Part shown: one piece after another, positions 39,797-45,371 of the stretch | Layout of the letters: each line of letters opens with the position of its first letter | Position numbering within the stretch: the first letter of the stretch is position 1 | Source of the DNA: a virus | IMG/VR virus record: IMGVR_UViG_3300021420_000061 | Coordinates: 1 to 45,371 of that record | Length of the DNA: 45,371 nucleotides | Strand: one strand, 5' to 3' | Position numbers and translations under genes: made by a program | Notes under the pieces: generated by a model | Told to the model about the DNA's origin: nothing | Database searches by the model: none | What the model saw: the letters and a program-made list of their open reading frames with translations, nothing else

Positions 39797-39830
39797 GTTC
39801 GGTGAGCACCCCGCTCATAACGAGCCGAAC
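39797..39830 (+). promoter_or_regulatory. 5'-leader hairpin at the predicted transcript start
   Basis: GTTCGG (39797-39802) pairs with CCGAAC (39825-39830), and TGAGC (39803-39807) with GCTCA (39813-39817). The transcript should begin at about 39797, so its 5' end would be folded into the stem. That could stabilise the mRNA. A related leader occurs at 40258-40278. Confidence 0.6.
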
Positions 39831-39845
39831 ACAGGGAGAATCAAA

Positions 39846-40223
39846 ATGAAACATACGCATGTGAAAGTGGATCGCGGCTGTTCGTGCGAGGCTTACCCGT
39901 TTTGTGAGCACGCGCCCAACGCATCGAAGTACACTGCTGGTCCGTGGGACGTATATGTACTCGCTGATGACTCAGAGACTTACGGGAACATCGCTGGAAT
40001 GCCGATAGTCACAGCCCATGGCCACGAGACTGAGGTTTGTGGGGCTTGCTTTAATCCAGCAGACGCTCGATTGATCTCAGCCGCCCCTGACTTGCTTCAG
40101 GCCGCAGAGCAAGCACTGGCCGAGTTCGTAGACCTTTGTGACGCCGATGAAACCCTCAATGGTGACAAGAAGATAGGCCAAACGATGCGCAAGCTACAGG
40201 CCGCAATCTCCAAAGCACGCTAG
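39846..40223 (+). CDS. Hypothetical early phage protein
   Basis: A 125-aa protein with AGGGAG six to ten nt before the ATG. The N-terminus has a Cys/His set (CSCEAYPFCEH). The middle carries GPWDVYVLADDSETYGNIAG, and the end ADARLISAAPDLLQAAEQAL with a helical tail. The D-A-R-L-I-x-A-A-P-D-L-L motif is common in small phage proteins that share this GPW...DARLIAAAPDLL order; their function is unknown. It is first in the rightward operon, so probably made early. Confidence 0.75.
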   Translation: MKHTHVKVDRGCSCEAYPFCEHAPNASKYTAGPWDVYVLADDSETYGNIAGMPIVTAHGHETEVCGACFNPADARLISAAPDLLQAAEQALAEFVDLCDADETLNGDKKIGQTMRKLQAAISKAR

Positions 40224-40233
40224 ACCGAGCGAT

Positions 40234-40278
40234 TGCGGCTTTCGCAGAGCCGCACGCGAACGGGCTAACGAGCCGTTC
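40234..40278 (+). promoter_or_regulatory. Two leader hairpins before the 90-aa gene
   Basis: Hairpin 1: TGCGGCT (40234-40240) and AGCCGCA (40248-40254). Hairpin 2: GAACGG (40258-40263) and CCGTTC (40273-40278). Hairpin 2 and the following bases share TAACGAGCCG, AGGGAG and the short spacing to ATG with the leader of the first gene (39819-39846). The leaders look duplicated, which suggests a common post-transcriptional control. Confidence 0.55.
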
Positions 40279-40294
40279 AAAGGGAGCATAACAA

Positions 40295-40567
40295 ATGACT
40301 TATCAATTTACTGAGGATGAGAAGAAACGCATCATTTCGTCTCTCAAGGCGCTTGCGGTCGCACAGGCTGAGTTTTGGGACGTGCTGCGCGATTTAGAGC
40401 TTGAGCACGAAGAGGGTCTGGAGATCGAGACTGACGTTTACCTAGTGGGAGAACTGGCCGGTGATTGTTCGATGTGTCCGCGTCACTCAGACTTGCAGAA
40501 TGAGGCTGTGTGGGATTCGTTCGTTGAACACTCGCACGTCGAACAGAGCGAGGTGTCCAATGGCTGA
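40295..40567 (+). CDS. Acidic hypothetical protein
   Basis: A 90-aa protein behind AAGGGAG. It is helical and acidic (ALAVAQAEFWDVLRDLELEH, EEGLEIETDVYLVGELAGD), with C-x2-C (CSMCPRH) and a C-terminal charged tail. No known family. It overlaps the AAA+ gene by eight nt, so the two are probably co-translated. It may be a partner of the ATPase. Confidence 0.7.
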   Translation: MTYQFTEDEKKRIISSLKALAVAQAEFWDVLRDLELEHEEGLEIETDVYLVGELAGDCSMCPRHSDLQNEAVWDSFVEHSHVEQSEVSNG

Positions 40568-41228
40568 ATTGTTTGAAATGGACGCACAGCCTTCGATGCC
40601 GTTTCCCGCTTCACTCACAGAGTCCTATAAGCCGCAACGTATCAATGACTTTGTGGGCTTGGCAAAACAGAAAACGATTATCAGCAACCTGATTGCAGCT
40701 CCGCGGCCATGCGGGTTGCTGTTCTTAGGTGCGCCTGGAACTGGTAAGACTTCGATGGCCTTTGCGTTTGCTGAAGCCATTGGAGCACAGGTTCACCACG
40801 TACCGTCTCAGGATTGCAACCTTGAGAATCTTGAGAGGATAGCCCGAATGTGTCACACCGTCCCCTACGATTGGCACAAGGGAAAGCCGTGCAAGTGGCA
40901 CTGTATCGTGATAGATGAAGCCGATGAGATGTCCAAGGCCGCCCAGACGTTCCTGCTATCGCGTCTCGACGGCTCGAATCCCTGCCCGAGCACGATCTGG
41001 ATTCTCACAGCGAACAGTGACGACCGTTTCGAGTCTAAGCTCTTGTCACGCCTGATCAAATTGCCACCATTCAACAATTACGGTGCGGGTGATCAGGTTC
41101 GCAGCTTGCTCGCACGCATCTGGAAAGAGCGAGCGAATAATGCGCCTGAGCCTGACTTTTCACGCATGAATACCGGCAACGTGCGCGAGGCTTTGCAGGC
41201 CTTGGAAGTTGAGCTGCTGTCCGTCTAG
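40560..41228 (+). CDS. Clamp-loader-like AAA+ ATPase
   Basis: A 222-aa protein. The start at 40560 overlaps the previous gene's end. Features: an N-terminal YKPQRINDFVG (as in RFC/DnaX/RuvB-type loaders), Walker A GAPGTGKT (57-64), Walker B IVIDEADE (116-123, D119/E120), sensor 1 ILTANSDD (148-155) and LLSRL with a probable trans-acting Arg. The C-terminal collar is short. The order and the S/T-AN sensor match RFC-small-subunit or RuvB-like ATPases. No clamp or polymerase gene accompanies it, so it probably acts on host replication proteins. It could also be a replication-protein loader. Confidence 0.82.
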   Translation: MAELFEMDAQPSMPFPASLTESYKPQRINDFVGLAKQKTIISNLIAAPRPCGLLFLGAPGTGKTSMAFAFAEAIGAQVHHVPSQDCNLENLERIARMCHTVPYDWHKGKPCKWHCIVIDEADEMSKAAQTFLLSRLDGSNPCPSTIWILTANSDDRFESKLLSRLIKLPPFNNYGAGDQVRSLLARIWKERANNAPEPDFSRMNTGNVREALQALEVELLSV

Positions 41229-41230
41229 CC

Positions 41231-41416
41231 ATGCGATACAAGGTGATTTACCTCAGCCCGGACAACCGCGAGAAACTGGAGCGCGAGTTCTGGGATTTCA
41301 ATGAAGCGGTTAACTTTGTGGCAGAACACGGCCCAGAGCGCGCTACGTTATGGGAGGCCGTCGGATTCGATGACACGGAATCGGACGGTGCGTGGCGCGT
41401 GAGGATATTCGATTAA
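41231..41416 (+). CDS. Small protein at the end of the rightward operon
   Basis: A 61-aa protein starting two bases after the AAA+ stop. It has the pattern YKVIYLSPDNREKLEREFWD, FNEAVNFVAEHG and ERATLWEAVGFDDTESDGAW, an alpha/beta mini-domain with an acidic middle. No motif I can name. Translational coupling to the ATPase gene is likely because the Shine-Dalgarno is weak. Confidence 0.65.
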   Translation: MRYKVIYLSPDNREKLEREFWDFNEAVNFVAEHGPERATLWEAVGFDDTESDGAWRVRIFD

Positions 41417-41612
41417 ACGGTCTAGGTTCGCGCAACCCTGAATCCCTTCAGGTGTGCGGACGTTGACGGTCGTCCCGTCTCAGGCTAGGTACGCAAGCCT
41501 AGCCCCTTTACCTTATCTTCGCCCCTGAAGCCCGGAAATCGCCCCGCCTGCCCCAAGAAATGCCATTTTAACGCGTCCGTGCGCCAGATTGCGCCGAACC
41601 CTCCGGCTCTTT
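41417..41612. other. Convergent intergenic region with two hairpins
   Basis: About 196 bp between the rightward AAA+ operon and the end of the leftward early operon. Hairpin CCTGAA-TCCC-TTCAGG lies at 41437-41452. Hairpin GGCTAGG-TACGCAAG-CCTAGCC lies at 41484-41505 with a weak T/C tract (CCTTTA) on the plus side. They are the best candidates for transcript ends here. A minus-strand open frame (41485-41778) overlaps them without a start and ribosome binding site and is not accepted. Confidence 0.5.
41484..41505. terminator. Bidirectional hairpin terminator (candidate)
   Basis: Perfect 7-bp stem GGCTAGG/CCTAGCC with an 8-nt loop, in the gap where two operons converge. The T tract is weak, so termination efficiency is uncertain. 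Confidence 0.45.
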
Positions 41613-41762
41613 TTAGGTGGGAAACTTCAGGATGAACCACAGGCCCGATAAATAGCCTCTGAACCAGTGCCAATGATTCGCGGTCCAAAACATGTACGGA
41701 TTCGCCTTCGGGTCTTTCCCTTCCCTTGCGGCTGAGTTGCCTTCTTTCCAGAATACGTTCAC
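41613..41762 (-). CDS. 49-aa Rmf/CrpP-like micro-protein
   Basis: A 49-aa gene. The GTG start at 41762 overlaps the previous stop (GTGA) and has GGAGAG about five nt upstream. FWKEGNSAAREGKDPKANPY, then WHWFRGYLSG, follows the Rmf/CrpP pattern: G-x-x-A-A-x-x-G..P..NPY, later W..G. Ribosome modulation factor and its phage and plasmid CrpP relatives are of about this length. A role in ribosome or antibiotic-linked regulation is family knowledge, not shown here. It is the last gene of the early operon. Confidence 0.6.
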   Translation of the reverse strand: MNVFWKEGNSAAREGKDPKANPYMFWTANHWHWFRGYLSGLWFILKFPT

Positions 41763-41956
41763 CCAACTCTCCGCCCATACTTCTTCTCGATCCTCGCGAT
41801 GCAATCTTGGCAGAGCTGCACGCCGCGCGACTTCACGATGCGAGGCTTGTCTAATTTGCAACTCGAGCAGCGCTTGTAGGTCGTGGCGAACCTGATGCCT
41901 CGCAGGTAGGCTCTGCGAATCTGCTCTGCTGTCTTGCCGTCTGGTCTGCCGCTCAT
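41759..41956 (-). CDS. Small zinc-ribbon protein
   Basis: A 65-aa protein with KRCSSCKLDKPRIVKSRGVQ and CQDCIARIEKK: C-x2-C...C-x2-C, a complete four-Cys zinc ribbon (residues about 30-52), in a basic protein. The N-terminal helix (GKTAEQIRRAYLRGIRFA) has a helix-turn-helix-like look (R-R-A-Y-x-R-G), so DNA binding is possible. Its ATG overlaps the previous stop (ATGA). Confidence 0.7.
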   Translation of the reverse strand: MSGRPDGKTAEQIRRAYLRGIRFATTYKRCSSCKLDKPRIVKSRGVQLCQDCIARIEKKYGRRVG

Positions 41957-42240
41957 GTTGCAACTGCCTTTCGAATTGCCCAGGCTTCACGCATCGCCTC
42001 GCGCCTTCGCTCTAGGGCTCCGGGCCGGCGCCATGATGCCCTGATTGCTTCCGATCGCTTGCTGCGTATCTCTGCATCCTCCCATTCCTTGCGACGAAGC
42101 TCTGAGATAACCGCCAAGTCCTCTTCAGACATGATTGCCTTGCCGCGGTAGCAGTTCGCGCACATCGGAGTATCGTCCACGAGATGCTTCGCAGGGATCC
42201 GCTCGCCTAATCGCTCGAAGTGGGGCTGGCAGAAGATCAC
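41953..42240 (-). CDS. Zinc knuckle plus NUMOD3-like helical repeats
   Basis: A 95-aa protein, GTG start at 42240, overlapping the previous stop (GTGA). AGGAG lies nine nt upstream. It begins with a Cys/His knuckle (FCQPHF, then CANCYRGK), a helix (SEEDLAVISELRRKEWED) and two basic repeats: SEAIRASWRRPGALERR and REAMREAWAIRK. The latter resemble NUMOD3-type DNA-binding modules of homing endonucleases (S-E-A-x-R-x-x-W...). There is no nuclease domain, so it may be an orphan DNA-binding module. Confidence 0.65.
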   Translation of the reverse strand: MIFCQPHFERLGERIPAKHLVDDTPMCANCYRGKAIMSEEDLAVISELRRKEWEDAEIRSKRSEAIRASWRRPGALERRREAMREAWAIRKAVAT

Positions 42241-42638
42241 TTCTCGCGCTCCTCGGTGGTGGACGCTGCGAGGGCCGCGCGCAACTCCTCTGCACGTTCT
42301 CTGCCCACGGCAACCAGCGCACCCAACATTTCGCGGTGAGTCTTTGCCGGTTGCATTCTCTTGACTAATCTCTCTGTCAAAACGTCCCACTCATCAATGC
42401 GAATCTGCGCTTCGTCGTGCAGGGGCGTGCGTGGCGTCGCATCCTCGCCCAACTTTTCTACCGTTCTGGAGCATTCATCCTTGACGATTTCTGTGATTAC
42501 CTGGTTGGCGTGGTTAGTTGGCTCGCGGGGCGCATCCTCCACCGTTGGCCTCTCCGCTTGCATTTCCTCCCAAGATTTGCAAGCCCTAGCCTCCTCAAGA
42601 GTTCTGTGCCCGAATCCACACTTATCGCATTTAATCAT
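42237..42638 (-). CDS. Small protein with N-terminal CxxC finger
   Basis: A 133-aa protein. The start at 42638 has GGAAGGGG upstream; the longer frame to 42671 lacks support. MIKCDKCGFGHRTLEEARAC opens with C-x2-C-x4-H-x8-C, a zinc-finger-like motif. The rest is helical and acidic/basic mixed (TEIVKDECSRTVEKLGEDAT, ALVAVGRERAEELRAALAAS). Possibly a coiled-coil, metal-binding regulator. It overlaps the previous gene by eight nt. Confidence 0.65.
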   Translation of the reverse strand: MIKCDKCGFGHRTLEEARACKSWEEMQAERPTVEDAPREPTNHANQVITEIVKDECSRTVEKLGEDATPRTPLHDEAQIRIDEWDVLTERLVKRMQPAKTHREMLGALVAVGRERAEELRAALAASTTEEREK

Positions 42639-42984
42639 CGTTTTCCCCTTCCACCGCTGGGGCGGCAGCACGGGCGGAAGCTAGATGCGCTTGATGCTGC
42701 GAATATGAGACAAAGGGGGCATTCCCGCATTCGCAGTTTCCATATCTGCCTCCAAAGCTGAAAGAAGTCGCCTGCCAAGCGTGTCCTGCAATCTCTAATT
42801 TCTCAGGCCGCGTGGGCTGCGGCGGCACCGGGGCTGGCGCGTACTTGTCGAACAGAGAATAAATCACAGCGGATAGCATCTCCGTCACTGACTCACTTCC
42901 TCCGCAAAACTGCGTCACAAACTCGTCTGCGGCATTGTTTATGGCCGTATCGCGCTCAACAAGGGCCTGTAGATTATGTCTCAT
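42631..42984 (-). CDS. Hypothetical protein with CECG knuckle
   Basis: A 117-aa protein, ATG 42984 behind AAGGAG, overlapping the previous stop (ATGA). The first half is helical (ALVERDTAINNAADEFVTQF, then SVTEMLSAVIYSLFDKY). A Pro-rich linker (APAPVPPQPTRPEK) leads to a C-terminal GHAWQATSFSFGGRYGNCEC part (GNCECGNAPF, then HQAH). The end looks like a half zinc site. The function is unknown. Confidence 0.68.
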   Translation of the reverse strand: MRHNLQALVERDTAINNAADEFVTQFCGGSESVTEMLSAVIYSLFDKYAPAPVPPQPTRPEKLEIAGHAWQATSFSFGGRYGNCECGNAPFVSYSQHQAHLASARAAAPAVEGENDD

Positions 42985-43370
42985 AACCACTCCTTAGGCT
43001 TGCAGGTATGGGAATTCTCAGCGTCGGTACTAGCATCCTTCGCATGGCAATTTGGACATTCCCAAATCGTGGGCACCGGGGCTGTGAGGGCGGCGCGCGC
43101 GTGTTGCTCCCATTCATCCCAAAACTCATTAGGTGCGCCGTGCACCTTCATGTCCACCGCCCGTTCTAGGGCTTCCGTGATTAGCTCGTCGCGTCCCGGC
43201 GCAGGTGCGGGGCGGCTCGCGGCAGCGTTTCCGGTTTGGGGCGGGTTGTTACGTGCTAGTTCCTGATGTGCGTGGCAAAACTCACAGCCGACCACTTGGT
43301 GTGTTATACATTTCAGATTTCGCCACGGCTGCGGCGCGTCGGCGTGCGGGGCCTGTTTTTCGTTCAGCAT
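42981..43370 (-). CDS. Small protein with two Cys/His knuckles
   Basis: A 129-aa protein. ATG 43370 is preferred over 43379, since GAGGAG lies only one nt before the latter. There are two metal-site candidates: CITHQVVGCEFCHAHQ (residues about 21-36) and WECPNCHAKDASTDAENSHT followed by Cys. A Pro/Ala-rich linker and a helix (LITEALERAVDMKVHGAPNE) separate them. It is linked to the downstream gene by ATGA. The function is unknown. Confidence 0.65.
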   Translation of the reverse strand: MLNEKQAPHADAPQPWRNLKCITHQVVGCEFCHAHQELARNNPPQTGNAAASRPAPAPGRDELITEALERAVDMKVHGAPNEFWDEWEQHARAALTAPVPTIWECPNCHAKDASTDAENSHTCKPKEWL

Positions 43371-43612
43371 GGTTTCCATTCTCCTCGCGTCAGGTATCCG
43401 TGAACCTCTGTCGGCTGGCCTTCGTCATGGCCCTTCGTCAGAATTGACGGCGTGACTGTTATCGTTCCGTCCTCATGCTCCTGAACCGTATGGTTGCGTA
43501 GATTGCCGACCCCACAGCCCGGAAAGTAAATAAGCCAGTAGCCATCCGCCTTCCAATAGCAGACCTGCTGGTCGTCCAAATCCTCATATCCCTTTATGCG
43601 TTTCGCGCTCAT
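43364..43612 (-). CDS. Small beta protein with DGTITVTPSI motif
   Basis: An 82-aa protein; start 43612 overlaps the previous stop by ATGA. KADGYWLIYFPGCGVGNLRN then EHEDGTITVTPSIL matches a small phage-associated family with the motifs P-G-C-G-x-G-N-L...H.V.EHEDGTITV.PSI, whose function is unknown. It is beta-rich. The conserved loop suggests a binding pocket, perhaps for a metal or a nucleotide. It probably acts in early infection. Confidence 0.68.
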   Translation of the reverse strand: MSAKRIKGYEDLDDQQVCYWKADGYWLIYFPGCGVGNLRNHTVQEHEDGTITVTPSILTKGHDEGQPTEVHGYLTRGEWKPC

Positions 43613-43890
43613 GGTGTTTGTTCCCACGGTTTGGCAGCGCGGCGCAGTTCTCCCCTTAGATTCTCGTAAACTTGGCAATCGCCGCAGGAGTGGTAGCAGG
43701 GGCGTCTGTGCTTTATGTGGCGACCGCCCGTATTCTGGTTTGCCATCCTGACTTCAACAATCGCGAGCGCCCTTCTAAGGGTCATGTACGCCTCACCGTC
43801 CATTTCCGGCTGCATGATTTGGGCGTGTCGCACCATTCTCCTGATTCTGGTCAGTCTGCTTTTGCCGAAATTCCCTTCGCGTCCGCTCAC
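43609..43890 (-). CDS. Hypothetical basic protein
   Basis: A 93-aa protein. The GTG at 43890 has GGAGGG at proper spacing, preferred over the ATG at 43941, which has no Shine-Dalgarno. The N-terminal half is basic and helical (RLTRIRRMVRHAQIMQ, then EAYMTLRRALAIVEVRMANQ). The end has CYHSCGDCQVYENLRGELRR, a C-x3-C-x2-C set. The motif suggests a small nucleic-acid-binding metal protein. A 19-aa frame with GAGGAG at 43960-43901 lies in the gap before it and could be a leader peptide. Confidence 0.62.
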   Translation of the reverse strand: MSGREGNFGKSRLTRIRRMVRHAQIMQPEMDGEAYMTLRRALAIVEVRMANQNTGGRHIKHRRPCYHSCGDCQVYENLRGELRRAAKPWEQTP

Positions 43891-43962
43891 CACATCCCTC
43901 CTAGTCGCCTGTTTTTGCAGCGTCCGCTTCTGGCTTCGCATCTGACTGCGAGACAGGCATGG

Positions 43963-44286
43963 TTACTCCTCGACCCGTGGCAGTGCCTTCAATCTCTCGC
44001 GCTCATTCTTAGAAAGAACACACGCTGAGCCTTCGTTCTTCCGCCACTCGCGTGAGTGCTCAATGATTTGCTTGGCGATTCCCTTCCAGAAGTTTTGAAC
44101 GTCCTCTCCCATCAAGTCAAAGAATGAGAGAGCGCCAGCAGTTCCGTAATTCCGGGCCATTGATTCCGCCAAGTTTGAGACTTGCGGCATTCCCTCATAG
44201 AGGGCGCACGCCAGCTCTCCCACCGTCAATTTCTCTCCCGGCTTCTTCTTGCTCACCGCCATCATGTAATTCGGTATGCCGTCCAT
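43963..44286 (-). CDS. Hypothetical helical protein
   Basis: A 107-aa protein, start 44286 with GGAGG upstream. It is helical: LTVGELACALYEGMPQVSNL, AESMARNYGTAGALSFFDLM and a C-terminal basic helix (SKNERERLKALPRVEE). No known family. It has only one cysteine, unlike most neighbours. The 94 bp upstream contain no accepted gene; a 19-aa frame there overlaps the previous stop by ATGA. Confidence 0.62.
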   Translation of the reverse strand: MDGIPNYMMAVSKKKPGEKLTVGELACALYEGMPQVSNLAESMARNYGTAGALSFFDLMGEDVQNFWKGIAKQIIEHSREWRKNEGSACVLSKNERERLKALPRVEE

Positions 44287-44380
44287 CTACATCCTCCGCG
44301 ATACTCTAGGTCTGGTAACTCAAGCTACGTTCTCGGTGTCGCTTGCAAACCCAAAGATTCAGGGTTGCGCGTGCGGCTTG

Positions 44381-44596
44381 TCATTTGCGCGGCTCCTTGC
44401 ATCCACATCCTATGTGCTCACAGTTATCAAGGCCGCCGTCGTGATGGTCGCGCATACAACTCTCGCAGAAGCTCACGGTGCCTTCCTTCGTCTTGCAAAA
44501 GCAGCACTCGTGGACGTTCGGCATTCCCCATTCATTTAACGATGGGCGGTAGTCATGGCAATTTTGCCTGCCTGCCGTAAAATCTCTCCCGCTCAT
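44381..44596 (-). CDS. Small cysteine-rich zinc protein
   Basis: A 71-aa protein, ATG 44596 overlapping the previous stop by ATGA with GAGGGG at good spacing. The second half is dense in Cys/His: ECCFCKTKEGTVSFCESCMR, then DHHDGG, CEHIGCGC. This gives C-x2-C, C-x2-C, HH and a final C-x4-C-x-C set, compatible with two zinc sites (B-box or ZZ-like). The function is unknown. Confidence 0.68.
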   Translation of the reverse strand: MSGRDFTAGRQNCHDYRPSLNEWGMPNVHECCFCKTKEGTVSFCESCMRDHHDGGLDNCEHIGCGCKEPRK

Positions 44597-44766
44597 TTGC
44601 GCGACCCCTCGCGATACGCATCGCAATCGCACTCCAAGCAGTCTGATTCTTCGTCGCTGGCCCATTCGTGCTGTGCTACGCCGTGTCCGCAGACGCAAAT
44701 GAAAGTATGCTCCTCTTTGGGCACATATCCCTTCATGGGGTCATGCCAGTAGCGTGCGTTAGCCAT
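44593..44766 (-). CDS. 57-aa zinc-knuckle protein
   Basis: A 57-aa gene. ARYWHDPMKGYVPKEEHTFI leads to CVCGHGVAQHEW, then SDCLECDCDAYREG. The set is C-x-C...H...C-x2-C-x-C, a compact metal-binding site. Its ATG overlaps the RusA stop (TGATG), and its TGA overlaps the next ATG. Overlaps at both ends support it. The function is unknown. Confidence 0.65.
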   Translation of the reverse strand: MANARYWHDPMKGYVPKEEHTFICVCGHGVAQHEWASDEESDCLECDCDAYREGSRK

Positions 44767-45257
44767 CAGGACAGCGCCACCACGCTGATCTGCGCGTGCG
44801 GCCGAGGGGCGAAGTCCTTCAGCAGTGACAGCGAAACCACCTGCGAGTCGTCCTCGTAGACGATGCCCTTCAGTGCGTCACCCACGCTTCTGATCAGCTT
44901 GTCGAGGTCCGGCCGCGTCGTTTTGTGCATGAGGCCCTTCTTCGCGCTCTTGGGCTTCACGAAGTAGAAATGGCAGGCCAGCGAGACAGCCACGCCTTTG
45001 CCCATGAGCGGCACGTTGGCCTTCTCCATCGCCTCGAGCGCTGCCGCCTTCACGTCCTGGCGCCAGGGCTTTGTGCGCTTGTTGTCCGCGGTGATGATTG
45101 GCCGCTTCCAGCCCTTCGGAATGAACGCGCGCGTTGAGCCCTGCGGGATCGGCTCGCCGTAGACCACGAAGTTAATCATTTGCGTTTGCACCGTTGCTCT
45201 CCTCTTGGGATCGCGCTCTTCGATCAGTTCGTGCTCGCATTCTGCGCAGATGCTCAT
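44766..45257 (-). CDS. rusA: RusA-type Holliday-junction resolvase
   Basis: A 163-aa endonuclease that resolves Holliday junctions. The RusA fold is shown by NFVVYGEPIPQGSTRAFIPK (N-terminal strand) and TRPDLDKLIRSVGDALKGIV with YEDDSQVV. The Asp residues of the RPDLDKLIR and YEDDSQV motifs are the family's catalytic metal ligands. The ATG at 45257 overlaps the loader-like gene's stop (ATGA) across the assembly junction. An alternative GTG at 45191 has AAGAGGAG seven nt upstream and gives a 141-aa form without the CAEC leader. It completes the ERF/exonuclease recombination set. Confidence 0.9.
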   Translation of the reverse strand: MSICAECEHELIEERDPKRRATVQTQMINFVVYGEPIPQGSTRAFIPKGWKRPIITADNKRTKPWRQDVKAAALEAMEKANVPLMGKGVAVSLACHFYFVKPKSAKKGLMHKTTRPDLDKLIRSVGDALKGIVYEDDSQVVSLSLLKDFAPRPHAQISVVALS

Positions 45258-45371
45258 GCTTTCACCGGTTCTTCGAGCTTCAGCCTGTCGCCAGCACCGA
45301 AGTTTGGAGGCTTCAGGTCCTTCGCCTTGAAAAACTCGTTCAGCTTGGCGAGGTAAAGCCTTCCCTCCGGG
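45245..45371. repeat. Terminal direct repeat (copy 2)
   Basis: Identical to 1-127. It contains the start of RusA and the end of the loader-like gene, so the features at the two window ends are contiguous on the circle. Confidence 0.93.

Noticed and set aside
39501-39911. Minus-strand 136-aa frame in the control region
   Set aside because: It spans the rightward promoter and the start of the gene at 39846, has a composition unlike the neighbours and no ribosome binding site.
41485-41778. Minus-strand 97-aa frame over the convergent gap
   Set aside because: It overlaps the Rmf/CrpP-like gene in another frame and the hairpins, and lacks a start with a ribosome binding site.
41429-44371. 16-base inverted repeat (41429-41444 and 44356-44371)
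   Set aside because: A 16-base match is borderline by chance in 45 kb, has no flanking extension and no associated transposase or recombinase gene.
1-45371. tRNA genes, CRISPR arrays, insertion sequences, integrase
   Set aside because: I looked for cloverleaf-like segments with CCA ends, regularly spaced repeats, transposases and tyrosine or serine recombinases and found none that I could support by eye.

Overview
The window is one complete, circularly assembled tailed-phage genome. Its first 127 bases repeat exactly at its end (1-127 = 45245-45371), so the unique circle is about 45,244 bp. The gene set (terminase, large portal, scaffold, major capsid protein, tail-tube-like proteins, three large internal-virion-type proteins, no tape measure or sheath) suggests podovirus morphology. 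I see no integrase, DNA or RNA polymerase, primase, replicative helicase or tRNA. The host is probably a Gram-negative soil or freshwater bacterium, plausibly Acidobacteriota. The reasons are Sec signal peptides, an outer-membrane beta-barrel with C-terminal Phe, a PEP-CTERM sorting signal, and chitobiase-C-terminal-like and HYDIN/ASH-type Ig modules in the tailspike-like protein. This host call is inference.

Layout. (1) A leftward early operon starts near 4481 with a ribbon-helix-helix (RHH) repressor candidate. It runs through small zinc proteins, an HNH protein, an ERF annealing protein, a YqaJ/lambda-type exonuclease, two replication-initiation-type proteins and a RusA resolvase. It crosses the assembly junction and continues through about ten tiny, mostly Cys-rich genes to 41613. 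Most genes overlap by ATGA, GTGA or TGATG. (2) A rightward operon (39846-41416) encodes a clamp-loader-like AAA+ ATPase. (3) Between 39163 and 39761 lies an apparently gene-free segment with iteron-like repeats and dyads, flanked by two divergent TTGACA-N17 promoters. It is the best origin/control-region candidate. (4) A leftward control mini-operon (39110-38362) starts with another RHH-type protein. (5) The late leftward operon runs from a promoter at 38350 through virion genes to the lysis cassette and an outer-membrane protein, ending at 6306. (6) Small rightward inserts sit in between: 4593-4835, a PEP-CTERM cassette at 5501-6309, and a lone gene at 9482-9829.

How it may work. RHH-type proteins with dyad sites and near-identical sigma70-like promoters probably control the early genes. 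ERF, exonuclease and RusA form a recombination module, and the AAA+ and initiator-like proteins probably recruit the host replisome. Four consecutive fibre-like or spike-like genes directly downstream of the capsid gene all carry N-terminal export signals. With the beta-barrel, a periplasmic protein and the PEP-CTERM protein, the phage encodes about seven exported proteins. This is the most unusual feature of the genome.
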